64,000 bases of DNA from Novispirillum itersonii (GCF_014205675.1 NZ_JACIIX010000007.1:124001-188000); one strand, 5' to 3'; shown: positions 35,778-44,458, numbered from the stretch's first letter. The notes: generated from the letters alone by a model not told the origin. Translations and numbers: made by a program.

Positions 35778-35783
35778 ATTATA
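35778..35783 (-). promoter_or_regulatory. TATAAT -10 box for the island small genes
   Basis: Perfect TATAAT on the minus strand with no good -35 match 17 bases upstream. Transcription would run into the small ORFs at 35760 and 35509. Confidence 0.4.
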
Positions 35784-36232
35784 GCGCAGTGGTGGTGGTC
35801 GGAAAACCCCGAAGGGCGCGTCTATAAGAACTGGTTCCCAGTTTTTGGCGTGTCGGGGGAGCCCCCCGAACCCCAAAGCCCACCACGTGCAGACGAACGT
35901 CCCGTCCTCAACCGCCCTGATTTTAAGCGCCTTCAGGAGAGAGGAAAGGTGGCCCCGGAAAATCGGATAGGATGATACGCTGGGCACCTCCGGAAACTGG
36001 CATTCCGGTTTTCTAATAGAAGAACCGCATTTCCATCGGCCGACAGTGGGGATGGCCCGCTGATGCCCCTGATGGGGGCCAAGCAACTCTGAGGAAGCTG
36101 CCTCAAGGTTTAAAGGGGCACCTTGTCGGCTCGTCGCCAGAGAGGGCCGGGTTTTCGGATGAGTTTGCTTACAATAGGCGTATGCGATCGCTGGATTGGA
36201 AGCGAACACATTTTGTGATTTGCTTCTAATGA
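35784..36232. other. Gene-free part of the island; decayed sequence
   Basis: About 450 bases with open frames on both strands (for example 35760-35975 plus, 35763-36209 minus) that lack ribosome-binding sites and family features. The stretch may be decayed coding sequence from an earlier insertion, but I cannot name its origin. Confidence 0.35.
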
Positions 36233-36298
36233 GCTGATTTTTATCGAGGAAATTGCTGATTTTTATCGAGGAAATTGCTGATTTTTATCGAGGAAATT
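36233..36298. repeat. Three exact 22-bp tandem repeats at the tRNA-Gly 3' end
   Basis: The 22-base unit starts GCTGATTTTTATCGAGG and occurs three times without a mismatch at 36233, 36255 and 36277. The array ends one base before the CCA of the tRNA on the other strand. AT-rich, unlike the chromosome around it. Confidence 0.9.
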
Positions 36299-36299
36299 T

Positions 36300-36373
36300 T
36301 GGAGCGGGTGAAGGGAATCGAACCCTCGTCGTAAGCTTGGGAAGCTTCTGCTCTACCATTGAGCTACACCCGC
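36300..36373 (-). tRNA. tRNA-Gly (anticodon CCC)
   Basis: Full cloverleaf on the minus strand: acceptor GCGGGTG / CACCCGC, D-stem GCTC/GAGC, anticodon loop TTCCCAA giving CCC, T-loop TTCGATT, encoded CCA end. The outermost anticodon-stem pair is G-A. It marks the right border of the low-GC island, a usual target for integrative elements. Confidence 0.93.
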
Positions 36374-36550
36374 GCCGGGCGCTGAGCGGAGGAAAGTCAT
36401 CTCCGTCAGGGAGGCTCTTTATAGGGGGCTGTCGCCGCCTTGGCAAGTGCCTTTTCGCACGCCGCCGCTCACAGGAAGGTGAATGGCCTTACCCGCCCCA
36501 ACCGCTTACGATCGCAGCAGGTTTTCTGCCTTAAGTCCGATGGGGGTGCC

Positions 36551-37477
36551 GTGAGCAACGCCGGAAAATTTCAGGATCCGCACCGCACCCAGTCGGGGGA
36601 GGTCCGGGCGTCGGTTGCCTTCACCGGGCTGCGCACCCTGTGGGTCAACACCGGCACCCTCTGCAACATCACCTGTGCGGGCTGTTATATCGAGTCCAGC
36701 CCCCGCAACGACCGGCTGGTCTGGTTTCCGCCGGAGGATCTGGCGGCCTGTCTGGCCGAGGCCACGGCTGCCGGGGATCCGCTGGAGGAGATCGGGTTCA
36801 CCGGCGGGGAACCGTTCATGCATCCGCAGATTCTGCCGTTGCTGCGGATGGCGCTGGACAGCGGGCGGCGGGTGCTGGTGCTGACCAATGCCATGAAACC
36901 CCTGCACCGCCATCTCGGGGCGCTGGCGGTTCTGGCGGCGGACTTTGGCGACCGTCTCACCCTGCGGGTATCGTTGGACCATTATACGCAGGCCGGGCAC
37001 GAGGCGGTGCGCGGCGCGGGAACGTGGGAACCGGCCCTGCATGGGCTGTCAGCGCTGGCGGAGGCCGGGGTGCGGCTGTCGCTGGCCGGGCGGATGACGA
37101 CGGCGGAGCCGGAGGCAGAGATCCGGGCCGGGTATGCCGCCCTGTGCCGGGATCTGAAGCTGCCGGTGGACGCTGCCGACCGCTGGCAGATGGTGTTGTT
37201 CCCGGAGATGGACGAAACGGCCCCGGTGCCGGAGATCACCACTGCCTGCTGGGGACTTCTGGGGAAGACGCCGGATCAGATGATGTGTGCCAGCAGCCGC
37301 ATGGTGGTGCGGCGGCGCGGGGCCGACCGGCTGTCGGTGGTGGCCTGTACCCTGTTACCCTATGACCTGCGGTTCGATCTGGGGGCCTCGCTGGCCGGGG
37401 CCCGGGGGGCGGTGCCGCTGAATCATCCGCACTGTGCCAAATTCTGTGTGCTGGGCGGGGCGGCCTGTTCCGGCTGA
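36551..37477 (+). CDS. Radical SAM protein with C-terminal cysteine cluster
   Basis: 308 residues from a GTG at 36551; the frame is open to 36440 but that part looks non-coding. The radical SAM motif CNITCAGC (Cys38, 42, 45; CxxxCxxC) is followed by GFTGGEPFMHPQ (GGE, SAM-binding). At the C-terminus cysteines recur in ACWGLL, MMCASS, VACTLL, HCAKFC and ACSG, which suggests an auxiliary iron-sulfur site of SPASM type. Such enzymes modify peptides or other small molecules. No precursor peptide or partner gene is evident, so the substrate is unknown. Confidence 0.82.
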   Translation: MSNAGKFQDPHRTQSGEVRASVAFTGLRTLWVNTGTLCNITCAGCYIESSPRNDRLVWFPPEDLAACLAEATAAGDPLEEIGFTGGEPFMHPQILPLLRMALDSGRRVLVLTNAMKPLHRHLGALAVLAADFGDRLTLRVSLDHYTQAGHEAVRGAGTWEPALHGLSALAEAGVRLSLAGRMTTAEPEAEIRAGYAALCRDLKLPVDAADRWQMVLFPEMDETAPVPEITTACWGLLGKTPDQMMCASSRMVVRRRGADRLSVVACTLLPYDLRFDLGASLAGARGAVPLNHPHCAKFCVLGGAACSG

Positions 37478-37552
37478 GAAAGGCTTGCACGCTGCGTCCG
37501 GCGGGGGTATGAAGGCTGTGTTCCCCAGTGCCGCTCCGGCAGGCGCGGGGCA

Positions 37553-37608
37553 CCCGTGGTGATTTGCGACCGGCTTGCGGCCACGGTAAAAAAAACTCGC
37601 TAAAAGGT
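37553..37608 (+). ncRNA. SAM-II riboswitch (metA-type) before metZ
   Basis: The compact pseudoknot pattern of this class is clear: CCCGTGGTGATTTG, then CCGGCTTGCGGCCACGG, an A-rich linker and CTCGCTAAAAGG. It lies about 70 bases before metZ. In alphaproteobacteria SAM-II represses methionine genes when S-adenosylmethionine binds, usually by hiding the ribosome-binding site. Confidence 0.92.
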
Positions 37609-37680
37609 CCGGGTGGACTCCGTCGTGTCTCTGCCCAGGCCCGCCGGTCAGGACTCACTCTGGCGAAGGACCTGACCCCC

Positions 37681-38928
37681 ATGTCTTCCGATAAGACCCC
37701 CGTAAAGCTTCCCGTCGAGACCCGTCCGTCCTCCGTGGTGAAGGATGCGGCTTTTCTGGCGTCCTGCGCGCCGTCGACCCGTCTGGTGCATGGCGGCACC
37801 CTGCGGTCGGGGTTTGACGAAACCGCTGAAGCGCTGTTCCTGAACTCCGGCTATGTCTACGCTTCGGCGGAAGAGGCCGAGGAATCCTTTGACGGCACCC
37901 GGGAACGCTACGTCTATTCCCGCTTCCGCAATCCGACCGTGCAGATGTTTGAAGACCGTCTGGCCCTGCTGGAAGGGGCGGAAGCCTGCCGCTCCACCGC
38001 CACCGGCATGGCGGCGATTTTCGCCTCGCTGGCCTGTCTGGTGAAGGCGGGGGACCGGGTGGTCGGCAGCCGCGCCCTGTTCGGGTCGTGTACCTACATC
38101 CTCACCGATATTCTGCCGCACTGGGGCGTCACCACCGAGTTCGTCGATCCCGATGATCTGGCAGGCTGGGAACGGGCCCTGTCGCAGCCGACCAAGGCGG
38201 TGCTGCTGGAAACCCCGTCGAACCCGGGCCTGCAACTGATTGACCTGCCGGCGGTGTCGGCGCTGGCGCACAAGGCCGGGGCGCAGGTGATCGTCGATAA
38301 CGTCTTCGCTACCCCGATCCTGCAAAGCCCGCTGCAACTGGGGGCGGATATCGTGGTGTATTCCGCCACCAAGCATATCGACGGGCAGGGCCGCTGCCTC
38401 GGCGGGGCGATTCTCGGCAGCAAGGACTATATCGAGAATACCCTCGGGGTGTTCCTGCGTCATACCGGCCCCAGCCTCAGCCCGTTTAATGCCTGGGTGC
38501 TGCTGAAGGGGCTGGAAACGCTGGACCTGCGGGTGGAAAAGGCCAGCCGCACCGCCTTTGCGCTGGCGCAGGCGCTGGAGGCGGAGGCCGGGGTTGCCCG
38601 CGTTGCCTACCCGCTGCTGGACAGCCACCCGCAGAAGGCGCTGGCACAGGCGCAGATGAAGGCGGGCGGCACCATGCTGGCGGTGGAGGTCAAGGGCGGC
38701 AAGGCCGGGGCGTTCTCGCTGCTTAACCGCCTGAAGCTGGCCCATATCTCCAACAATCTCGGCGATTCCAAGACGCTGGCCTGCCACCCCTATACCACCA
38801 CCCACCAGCGCCTGACGCCGGAAGACAAGGTGGCGCAGGGCATCACCGAAGGCCTGCTGCGGGTGTCGGTCGGGCTGGAAGATGCTAATGACCTGATCGC
38901 CGATTTCCGTCAGGCGTTGCAGGGCTGA
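37681..38928 (+). CDS. metZ: O-succinylhomoserine sulfhydrylase
   Basis: 415 residues, Cys/Met metabolism PLP-dependent enzyme. It replaces succinate on O-succinylhomoserine by sulfide to give homocysteine. Seen: TRLVHGGTLRSGFDET, YVYSRFRNPTVQMFE, the GMAAIFASLACL stretch, the PLP lysine in VYSATKHIDGQGR and the SVGLEDANDLIADF end. The ATG at 37681 gives standard length. It is preceded by a SAM-II riboswitch, which fits a methionine role rather than cystathionine synthase. Confidence 0.94.
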   Translation: MSSDKTPVKLPVETRPSSVVKDAAFLASCAPSTRLVHGGTLRSGFDETAEALFLNSGYVYASAEEAEESFDGTRERYVYSRFRNPTVQMFEDRLALLEGAEACRSTATGMAAIFASLACLVKAGDRVVGSRALFGSCTYILTDILPHWGVTTEFVDPDDLAGWERALSQPTKAVLLETPSNPGLQLIDLPAVSALAHKAGAQVIVDNVFATPILQSPLQLGADIVVYSATKHIDGQGRCLGGAILGSKDYIENTLGVFLRHTGPSLSPFNAWVLLKGLETLDLRVEKASRTAFALAQALEAEAGVARVAYPLLDSHPQKALAQAQMKAGGTMLAVEVKGGKAGAFSLLNRLKLAHISNNLGDSKTLACHPYTTTHQRLTPEDKVAQGITEGLLRVSVGLEDANDLIADFRQALQG

Positions 38929-38962
38929 TCCGCAGGAACCTGTGGGGAAATTTTGTTGCAGG

Positions 38963-38999
38963 AAAGGCGGCGGGTTCGTATCATCCGCCCGCCTTTTTT
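38963..38999 (+). terminator. Terminator after metZ
   Basis: AAAGGCGG-CGGGT pairs with ATCCGCCCGCCTTT with a one-base bulge, followed by TTTTTTG. Confidence 0.82.
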
Positions 39000-39050
39000 G
39001 CAGATTTCTGCAATTTTCTTTATCTGACCGACAGCTAAGGACGCCGTTCC

Positions 39051-40160
39051 ATGACCGCCAAGAATATCCTGATCCTCGCCGGTGACGGCATCGGCCCGGA
39101 AGTGATGACCCAGGTGAAGCGTATCATCGACTGGATGAACGGCAAGGGTCTGACCAACTTCGTGGTGTCCGAAGGTCTGGTGGGCGGCTGCTCCTACGAC
39201 GCGCATGGCACCCCGCTGACCGACGAGACCATGCAGCGCGCCATGGATGCCGATGCGGTGCTGCTGGGCGCTGTCGGCGGTCCGAAGTGGGATAACCTCG
39301 ACTTCTCCCTCAAGCCGGAACGCGGTCTGCTGCGCCTGCGTAAGGACATGGAGCTGTTCGCCAACCTGCGCCCGGCGCTGGTGTTCGATGCGCTGGCCGA
39401 AGCGTCCTCGCTGAAGCTGGAGCTGGTCAAGGGGCTGGACATCATGATTGTCCGTGAACTGACCGGCGGCGTCTATTTCGGCCAGCCGCGCGGCATTGAA
39501 ACCCTGCCGAACGGCGAACGCCGCGGCATCAACACGCAGGTCTACACCACCAGCGAAATCATCCGCGTTGCCGAAGTGGCCTTCGATCTCGCCCGCAAGC
39601 GCGGCAGCAAGGTCCACAGCGTGGAAAAAGCCAACGTGATGGAATCCGGCCTGCTGTGGCGCGAAGAAGTGCAGAAGCTGCGCGACGCCAAGTATCAGGA
39701 CGTGCATCTGGAACATATGTACGCCGATAACTGCGCCATGCAGCTGGTCCGCACCCCGCGCCAGTTTGACGTGATCGTCACCGACAACCTGTTCGGCGAT
39801 CTGCTGTCTGACTGCGCCGCCATGCTGACCGGGTCGCTCGGCATGCTGCCGTCGGCCTCCCTCGGCGGTGATCTGGGCGGTGGCAAGCGCCGCGCCCTGT
39901 ACGAGCCGGTGCACGGTTCCGCCCCGGACATCGCCGGGCAGAACAAGGCCAACCCGCTGGCCTGCATCCTGTCCTACTCCATGATGCTGCGTTATTCCTT
40001 CGGCCTGCTGAAGGAAGCCGACCTGCTCGATCAGGCCGCCCAGAACGTGCTGAACGCCGGGATCCGCACCGGCGATATCATGGCAGCGGGCTGCACTCCG
40101 GTCGGCACCGACGGCATGGGCGATGCCATTCTGGCCGAGCTGACCAAGCTGCACGGCTGA
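39051..40160 (+). CDS. leuB: 3-isopropylmalate dehydrogenase
   Basis: 369 residues. Oxidises and decarboxylates 3-isopropylmalate in leucine synthesis. Seen: [12 protein letters not shown] at the start, [13 protein letters not shown], and the family signature around [20 protein letters not shown], then [18 protein letters not shown]. leuC and leuD lie 7 kb further on in the window. Short leader with AAGGA; closed by its own terminator. Confidence 0.97.
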   Translation: MTAKNILILAGDGIGPEVMTQVKRIIDWMNGKGLTNFVVSEGLVGGCSYDAHGTPLTDETMQRAMDADAVLLGAVGGPKWDNLDFSLKPERGLLRLRKDMELFANLRPALVFDALAEASSLKLELVKGLDIMIVRELTGGVYFGQPRGIETLPNGERRGINTQVYTTSEIIRVAEVAFDLARKRGSKVHSVEKANVMESGLLWREEVQKLRDAKYQDVHLEHMYADNCAMQLVRTPRQFDVIVTDNLFGDLLSDCAAMLTGSLGMLPSASLGGDLGGGKRRALYEPVHGSAPDIAGQNKANPLACILSYSMMLRYSFGLLKEADLLDQAAQNVLNAGIRTGDIMAAGCTPVGTDGMGDAILAELTKLHG

Positions 40161-40185
40161 TCGGTTTCCCGGTTTCTCTGCTGCT

Positions 40186-40226
40186 GAAAAAGGGCTGCTC
40201 CCGCGTGTCGGGGCAGCCCTTTTCTC
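40186..40226 (+). terminator. Terminator after leuB
   Basis: AAAAGGGCTGCTCC and GGGGCAGCCCTTTT form a long stem with a loop of about 8 bases, followed by CTCTT. Confidence 0.88.
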
Positions 40227-40262
40227 TTGCCTGCACGGCTGGCGTTGCCCATCCTGCGGCCT

Positions 40263-41444
40263 ATGAAAAAAGACGTTCACCGTTTACCGATGCCCCTGAC
40301 ACGGCGGGGATTTCTGACAGGTCTGCTGACGGCGGCCTCGGCCCCGGCGCTGCTGTCCGGATGCATCGGGGATGATGATGACGCCTATGGTCCGTGGCAG
40401 GGCCCGGCCCCTGACCGGGATGTGCGTGTGCGTTTGACCGCGTGGGCCAGTCTGGCCCCCAGTTCCCTCAATCTCCAGCCGTGGACGGTCATGCTGGAAG
40501 GGGACAGCACCCTTCATCTTCTGGCTGACCCGGAGCGCCTGCATCCGGTGACTGACCCCACCTTCCGGCAGACCACCATCAGTCAGGGTACGTTTCTGGA
40601 ACTGCTGTCGCTGGCGGCGGCGGCGGAAGGTTACCGGGCCACCATCACCCTGTTCCCCGAAGGCCCCTATCAGACCGCGCGGGAGATGAAGACCCACCCG
40701 GTGGCGACGGTCACGCTGGAGCGCGATGCCGCCGTGCTGCCGCCCGGCCTGTTCGCGGCGGTGCGCACCCGGCGGACCAGCCAGCAGCCGTTTTCCCTGC
40801 GGGCCCTGACCTCGGCGGAGCGGACCGCCCTGCTGGCCGAGGCCCGGTCGGTTCCCGGAGTCGGGGTCGGGTATCTGGACCGTGGGCCGGCCTTTGAACG
40901 GCTGCGGGCGCTGGCGCTGGAAGGGCTGCGGCTGGAGACCGCCACCGATGAGGTGGCGAAGGAAATGGCCCGATTCATCCGCCTGACCCCGGATGAGGTG
41001 GCCCGCCGCCGCGATGGCAAGGTGCCGCTGTCCTACGCCATGGGGGTGCCGATCCGTATGCTGTACGGCAGCTATGCCTTCACCGATCCGGAATCCTACC
41101 TGCTGCGCACCACCATGGCGCGGGTGGCGGCCCAGCCGGAGACGGCGGCGGCCTTTGCCTGGATGGTGACGGCGGAAAACAGCCGGGAAGACCAGATCCG
41201 GGTGGGCCGGGCCTATATGCGGCTTGATTTGCAGGCGGCGGCGCTGGGGCTGGGGATTCAGCCGCTGTCCGGCACGCTGGCCGGTTACCCGCAGGCCCAG
41301 CCGGTGCGGCGGGATGTGGAAGAGCTTCTGGCCGGGCCGGGCCAGCAGGTGCAGATGCTGTTCCGTCTCGGCAAACTGGCCCGGCCGGACCGGTTGACCC
41401 CGCGCCGGGCGGTGACCGACCTGATTGTCAAAGCCACCGGCTGA
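40263..41444 (+). CDS. Tat-exported nitroreductase-family (Acg-like) lipoprotein
   Basis: 393 residues from the ATG at 40263. The N-terminus has a twin-arginine signal (LTRRGFLTGLLTAAS) that ends in a lipobox (LLSG-Cys), so it is likely a Tat-exported lipoprotein. The rest resembles Acg-family FMN-binding nitroreductases, double-domain proteins: SLAPSSLNLQPWTVMLEGD, FAAVRTRRTSQQPFSL, and AAALGLGIQPLSGTLAGYP. The enzyme's substrate is unknown. It is isolated between leuB and upp; a DDDD run directly after the lipid cysteine is noteworthy. Confidence 0.83.
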   Translation: MKKDVHRLPMPLTRRGFLTGLLTAASAPALLSGCIGDDDDAYGPWQGPAPDRDVRVRLTAWASLAPSSLNLQPWTVMLEGDSTLHLLADPERLHPVTDPTFRQTTISQGTFLELLSLAAAAEGYRATITLFPEGPYQTAREMKTHPVATVTLERDAAVLPPGLFAAVRTRRTSQQPFSLRALTSAERTALLAEARSVPGVGVGYLDRGPAFERLRALALEGLRLETATDEVAKEMARFIRLTPDEVARRRDGKVPLSYAMGVPIRMLYGSYAFTDPESYLLRTTMARVAAQPETAAAFAWMVTAENSREDQIRVGRAYMRLDLQAAALGLGIQPLSGTLAGYPQAQPVRRDVEELLAGPGQQVQMLFRLGKLARPDRLTPRRAVTDLIVKATG

Positions 41445-41518
41445 TGACCCGGTGCCGGGATAGGGGGCAGATGATGGGGGGGCTTTTCGGCCCTCTCCTC
41501 TTTTTCACACAAGGCTGG

Positions 41519-41567
41519 TATAAAACCCTGTAATGCGGAGCGGCAGGGACCGCTCCTTTCTGTTTTT
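41519..41567 (+). promoter_or_regulatory. -10 box and terminator-like hairpin in the upp leader
   Basis: TATAAA at 41519-41524 would start transcription near 41531. Directly after comes a perfect 7-bp hairpin (GGAGCGG / CCGCTCC, 41537-41556) with the T-rich run TTTCTGTTTTT, 10 bases before upp. It could be an attenuator for upp, or simply the terminator of the gene before. Confidence 0.5.
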
Positions 41568-41577
41568 CGAGGACCGT

Positions 41578-42231
41578 ATGAAGCACGTTGCCGAGTTTCC
41601 CAATCTGTCCGTCTGCGATCATCCGCTGATCCAGCACAAGCTGACCCACATGCGTGATGTCGGCACCTCGACCCGGACATTCCGGCTGCTGCTGAAGGAA
41701 ATTGCCCTGCTGATGGGCTATGAGGTCACCCGTGACCTGCCGCTGGCACTGGAGCGCATCAACACCCCGATGCAGGAAATGGATGCCCCGGTGATTGCCG
41801 GGCGCAAGCTGGCGGTGGTGCCGATCCTGCGGGCCGGAAACGGCATGGCTGATGGCCTGCTGGAGCTGGTGCCGGGGGCCCGCGTCGGTCACGTCGGGCT
41901 GGCCCGCGACCATGACACCCACATGCCGAAGGAATATCTGGTCAAGCTGCCGGATGCCGAAGGCCGCCAGTTCATTCTGGTTGATCCGATGCTGGCCACC
42001 GGCAATTCGGCGGTGCATGCGGTGGATGTGCTGAACCGCCACGGCGTGCCGGATGAGAACATCACCTTTCTGGCGCTGGTGGCCGCGCCGGAAGGGATGC
42101 GGGTGTTCAACGCAAAGCACCCGAACGTGAAGGTCTATGTCGCCAGCCTCGACAGCCACCTGAACGAGAATGCCTATATCCTGCCGGGCCTTGGCGATGC
42201 CGGGGACCGTCTGTTCGGGACCAAGGGCTGA
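41578..42231 (+). CDS. upp: Uracil phosphoribosyltransferase
   Basis: 217 residues from the ATG at 41578 (GAGG upstream). Salvages uracil to UMP with PRPP. Seen: [37 protein letters not shown], the PRPP loop [18 protein letters not shown], and [13 protein letters not shown] at the end. The hairpin with a T run in the short leader suggests control by attenuation. Confidence 0.97.
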   Translation: MKHVAEFPNLSVCDHPLIQHKLTHMRDVGTSTRTFRLLLKEIALLMGYEVTRDLPLALERINTPMQEMDAPVIAGRKLAVVPILRAGNGMADGLLELVPGARVGHVGLARDHDTHMPKEYLVKLPDAEGRQFILVDPMLATGNSAVHAVDVLNRHGVPDENITFLALVAAPEGMRVFNAKHPNVKVYVASLDSHLNENAYILPGLGDAGDRLFGTKG

Positions 42232-42279
42232 TTTCCGGCCCGAAATCCGCCTGAAACGCGCTTCCTGCCGTGCTTTGTC

Positions 42280-42308
42280 TTGACTTGGCACGGGGGGAGG
42301 CGTAGAAG
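42280..42308 (+). promoter_or_regulatory. Promoter of the ffh cluster
   Basis: TTGACT, exactly 17 bases, TAGAAG. Start of transcription would be near 42315, giving a leader of about 165 bases. Confidence 0.55.
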
Positions 42309-42314
42309 GCACCC

Positions 42315-42479
42315 TCCGGCAAAGGCCGGATTCATGCTACTTCGGGCATCATTGCTCCCGAGGGGGTCCGCCAGTCCGCGACAGTACGCGCACTGGTGCC
42401 AATGGCGTTTGTCCATTAGGCTGCGACTTCTGCCGGGAGAGGCCCGCAGGCTGGTGTGAACAACGGATTGGACGCGAGT
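42315..42479 (+). other. Structured leader of ffh
   Basis: Several stems can be drawn: CCGGC/GCCGG near 42317-42331, CTTCGGG/CCCGAG near 42339-42361, and a longer CCAGT...ACTGG with inner GCG/CGC near 42370-42396. No SRP RNA signature is present. It may be a regulatory leader; no named motif is recognised. Confidence 0.35.
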
Positions 42480-44009
42480 ATGTTTGACGGTCTGTCACAG
42501 CGCTTAGGGTCGGTTCTGGATAAGCTGCGCGGTCGCGGCGCTCTGACCGAATCCGATGTCAACGACGCCATGCGGGAGGTGCGGGTCGCCCTTCTGGAGG
42601 CGGACGTTGCCCTGCCGGTGGTCAAGGACTTCATCAACCGCGTCAAGGAACGCGCCGTCGGTCAGGATGTGATCCGCTCGATCACCCCCGGCCAGATGGT
42701 GGTGAAGATCGTCAACGACGCCCTGACCGAGATGCTGGGCGGCGGGGACACCGAGTCGGAGCTGAACATCAACCGCACCCCGCCGGTGCCGGTGCTGATG
42801 GTCGGTCTTCAGGGCTCGGGCAAGACCACCACCTCCGGCAAGATCGCGCTGCGCCTGAAAACCCGCGATAAGAAAAAGGTCCTGCTGGCCTCCCTCGACG
42901 TCTACCGCCCGGCGGCGCAGAAGCAGCTGGCGATTCTCGGCGAACAGATCGGGGTGGATTCCCTGCCGGTCGTCGATGGCCAGATGCCGGTGGCGATTGC
43001 TACCCGCGCCATGGATGTCGCCCGCAAGGGTGGTTATGACGTCGTCATCCTCGATACCGCCGGCCGCCTGCACATCGATCAGGAACTGATGGATGAAGTG
43101 GCGGCGGTCCGCGATGTCGTCACCCCGGCCGAGACCCTGCTGGTCACCGATGCGATGATCGGTCAGGACGCGGTGACGCTGGCCCGCGAGTTCAACGAAA
43201 AGATCGGCATCAGCGGCATTGTGCTGACCCGGATCGACGGCGACGCCCGCGGCGGTGCTGCCCTGTCGATGCGCGCCGTCACCGGCAAGCCGATCAAGCT
43301 GCTGGGCGTCGGCGAAAAGCTGGATGCGCTGGAAGGCTTCCACCCGGACCGTATCGCCAGCCGGATTCTCGGTATGGGCGACGTGGTGTCGCTGGTCGAG
43401 AAAGCCGCCGCCACCATCGAGGCGGAAGATGCCGCCAAGATGGCCGCCAAGCTGATGGAAGGCACCTTCGATCTGGAAGACATGCTGTCGCAGTTCCGCC
43501 AGATTAAGAAGATGGGCGACATCAAGGGGTTGCTCGGCATGATGCCCGGCATTTCCAAGATGAAGAAGCAGATCGACGAGGCCAACATCGACAACAAGGT
43601 GATCGCCCGTCAGGAAGCGATCATCCTGTCGATGACCCCGCAGGAACGGCGCAAGCCCGATCTGCTGAAGGCCAGCCGCAAGCGGCGCATCGCCGCCGGG
43701 GCCGGGGTTGATGTCGCCGATGTCAACCGCCTGCTGAAACAGCATCAGCAGATGGCCGACATGATGAAGCAGATGAAAAAGATGGGCGGCAAGAAGGGCC
43801 TGATGGGGGCTCTCGGCGGTCTGTTCGGCAAGGGCGGCGGCATGCCGGACCCGGCGGAACTGGGCGGCCAGATGCCGGACCTGTCCCAGCTGTCCAAGGG
43901 CGGTCTGCCGCCCGGGTTCTCCGGCAAACTGCCCGGTCTGGGTGGCGCCGGGGGGCTGTCCCCCGATGTTCTCGCCGCCATCAGCCGCCGGGGCGGCAAA
44001 AAGCGGTAA
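42480..44009 (+). CDS. ffh: Signal recognition particle protein Ffh
   Basis: 509 residues from the ATG at 42480 (family start MFDGLSQRLGSVLDKL). SRP GTPase that delivers inner-membrane proteins co-translationally. N domain, then G domain: GLQGSGKTTTSGKIALRL (G1), DTAGRLHIDQEL, TRIDGDARGGAALS. M domain: Met-rich helices (MMPGISKMKKQ, KQHQQMADMMKQMKKMGG) that bind 4.5S RNA and signal sequences. The glycine-rich C-terminus is longer than in E. coli. Heads the ffh-rpsP-rimM-trmD-rplS series. Confidence 0.97.
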   Translation: MFDGLSQRLGSVLDKLRGRGALTESDVNDAMREVRVALLEADVALPVVKDFINRVKERAVGQDVIRSITPGQMVVKIVNDALTEMLGGGDTESELNINRTPPVPVLMVGLQGSGKTTTSGKIALRLKTRDKKKVLLASLDVYRPAAQKQLAILGEQIGVDSLPVVDGQMPVAIATRAMDVARKGGYDVVILDTAGRLHIDQELMDEVAAVRDVVTPAETLLVTDAMIGQDAVTLAREFNEKIGISGIVLTRIDGDARGGAALSMRAVTGKPIKLLGVGEKLDALEGFHPDRIASRILGMGDVVSLVEKAAATIEAEDAAKMAAKLMEGTFDLEDMLSQFRQIKKMGDIKGLLGMMPGISKMKKQIDEANIDNKVIARQEAIILSMTPQERRKPDLLKASRKRRIAAGAGVDVADVNRLLKQHQQMADMMKQMKKMGGKKGLMGALGGLFGKGGGMPDPAELGGQMPDLSQLSKGGLPPGFSGKLPGLGGAGGLSPDVLAAISRRGGKKR

Positions 44010-44063
44010 GACCTGACATTTCTCCTATTTCTCCATTCACTCTGAAAACCTGAGGTAAGTACA

Positions 44064-44444
44064 ATGTCCCTGCGTATCCGTCTCGCCCGTGGTGGTGCCA
44101 AGAAGCGTCCGTTCTACCGCGTTGTCGTGGCTGACTCCCGCTCCCCGCGCGATGGCCGTTTCATCGAAAAGCTGGGTGTCTACAACCCGGTCCTGCCGGC
44201 TGACCACACCGAGCGTCTGGTCCTGAAGACCGAACGCGTCCAGCATTGGATCGCCAACGGTGCCGTCGCCACCGACCGTGTCGCCCGTCTGCTGGGCATC
44301 GCCGGTGTGACCGCTGCCCCGGCCGTTCCGGCCCAGACCAAGAAGAGCCTGCCGAAGGCGAAGGCCCAGGAGCGCATCCGCGAAGCTGAAGAGCGCGCCA
44401 AGGCCGCTGCTGAAGCCGCTGCTGCCGAAGCCGCTGGCGAGTAA
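44064..44444 (+). CDS. rpsP: 30S ribosomal protein S16
   Basis: 126 residues. S16 core at residues 1-80 ([35 protein letters not shown]) plus an Ala/Lys-rich alphaproteobacterial tail. Codon use is of highly expressed type. Between ffh and rimM. Confidence 0.97.
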   Translation: MSLRIRLARGGAKKRPFYRVVVADSRSPRDGRFIEKLGVYNPVLPADHTERLVLKTERVQHWIANGAVATDRVARLLGIAGVTAAPAVPAQTKKSLPKAKAQERIREAEERAKAAAEAAAAEAAGE

Positions 44445-44458
44445 GACTGTTGCGGACG

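Noticed and set aside
35760-36209. Coding genes on either strand in the island's right part
   Set aside because: Both frames lack ribosome-binding sites and recognisable features and overlap each other; treated as decayed or non-coding.
36233-36298. CRISPR array
   Set aside because: The 22-bp units are strictly tandem without spacers, and no cas gene is in the window.
42315-42479. 4.5S/SRP RNA upstream of ffh
   Set aside because: The conserved apical loop sequences (GGTCAGG and GGAAGCAGCC) are missing on both strands.
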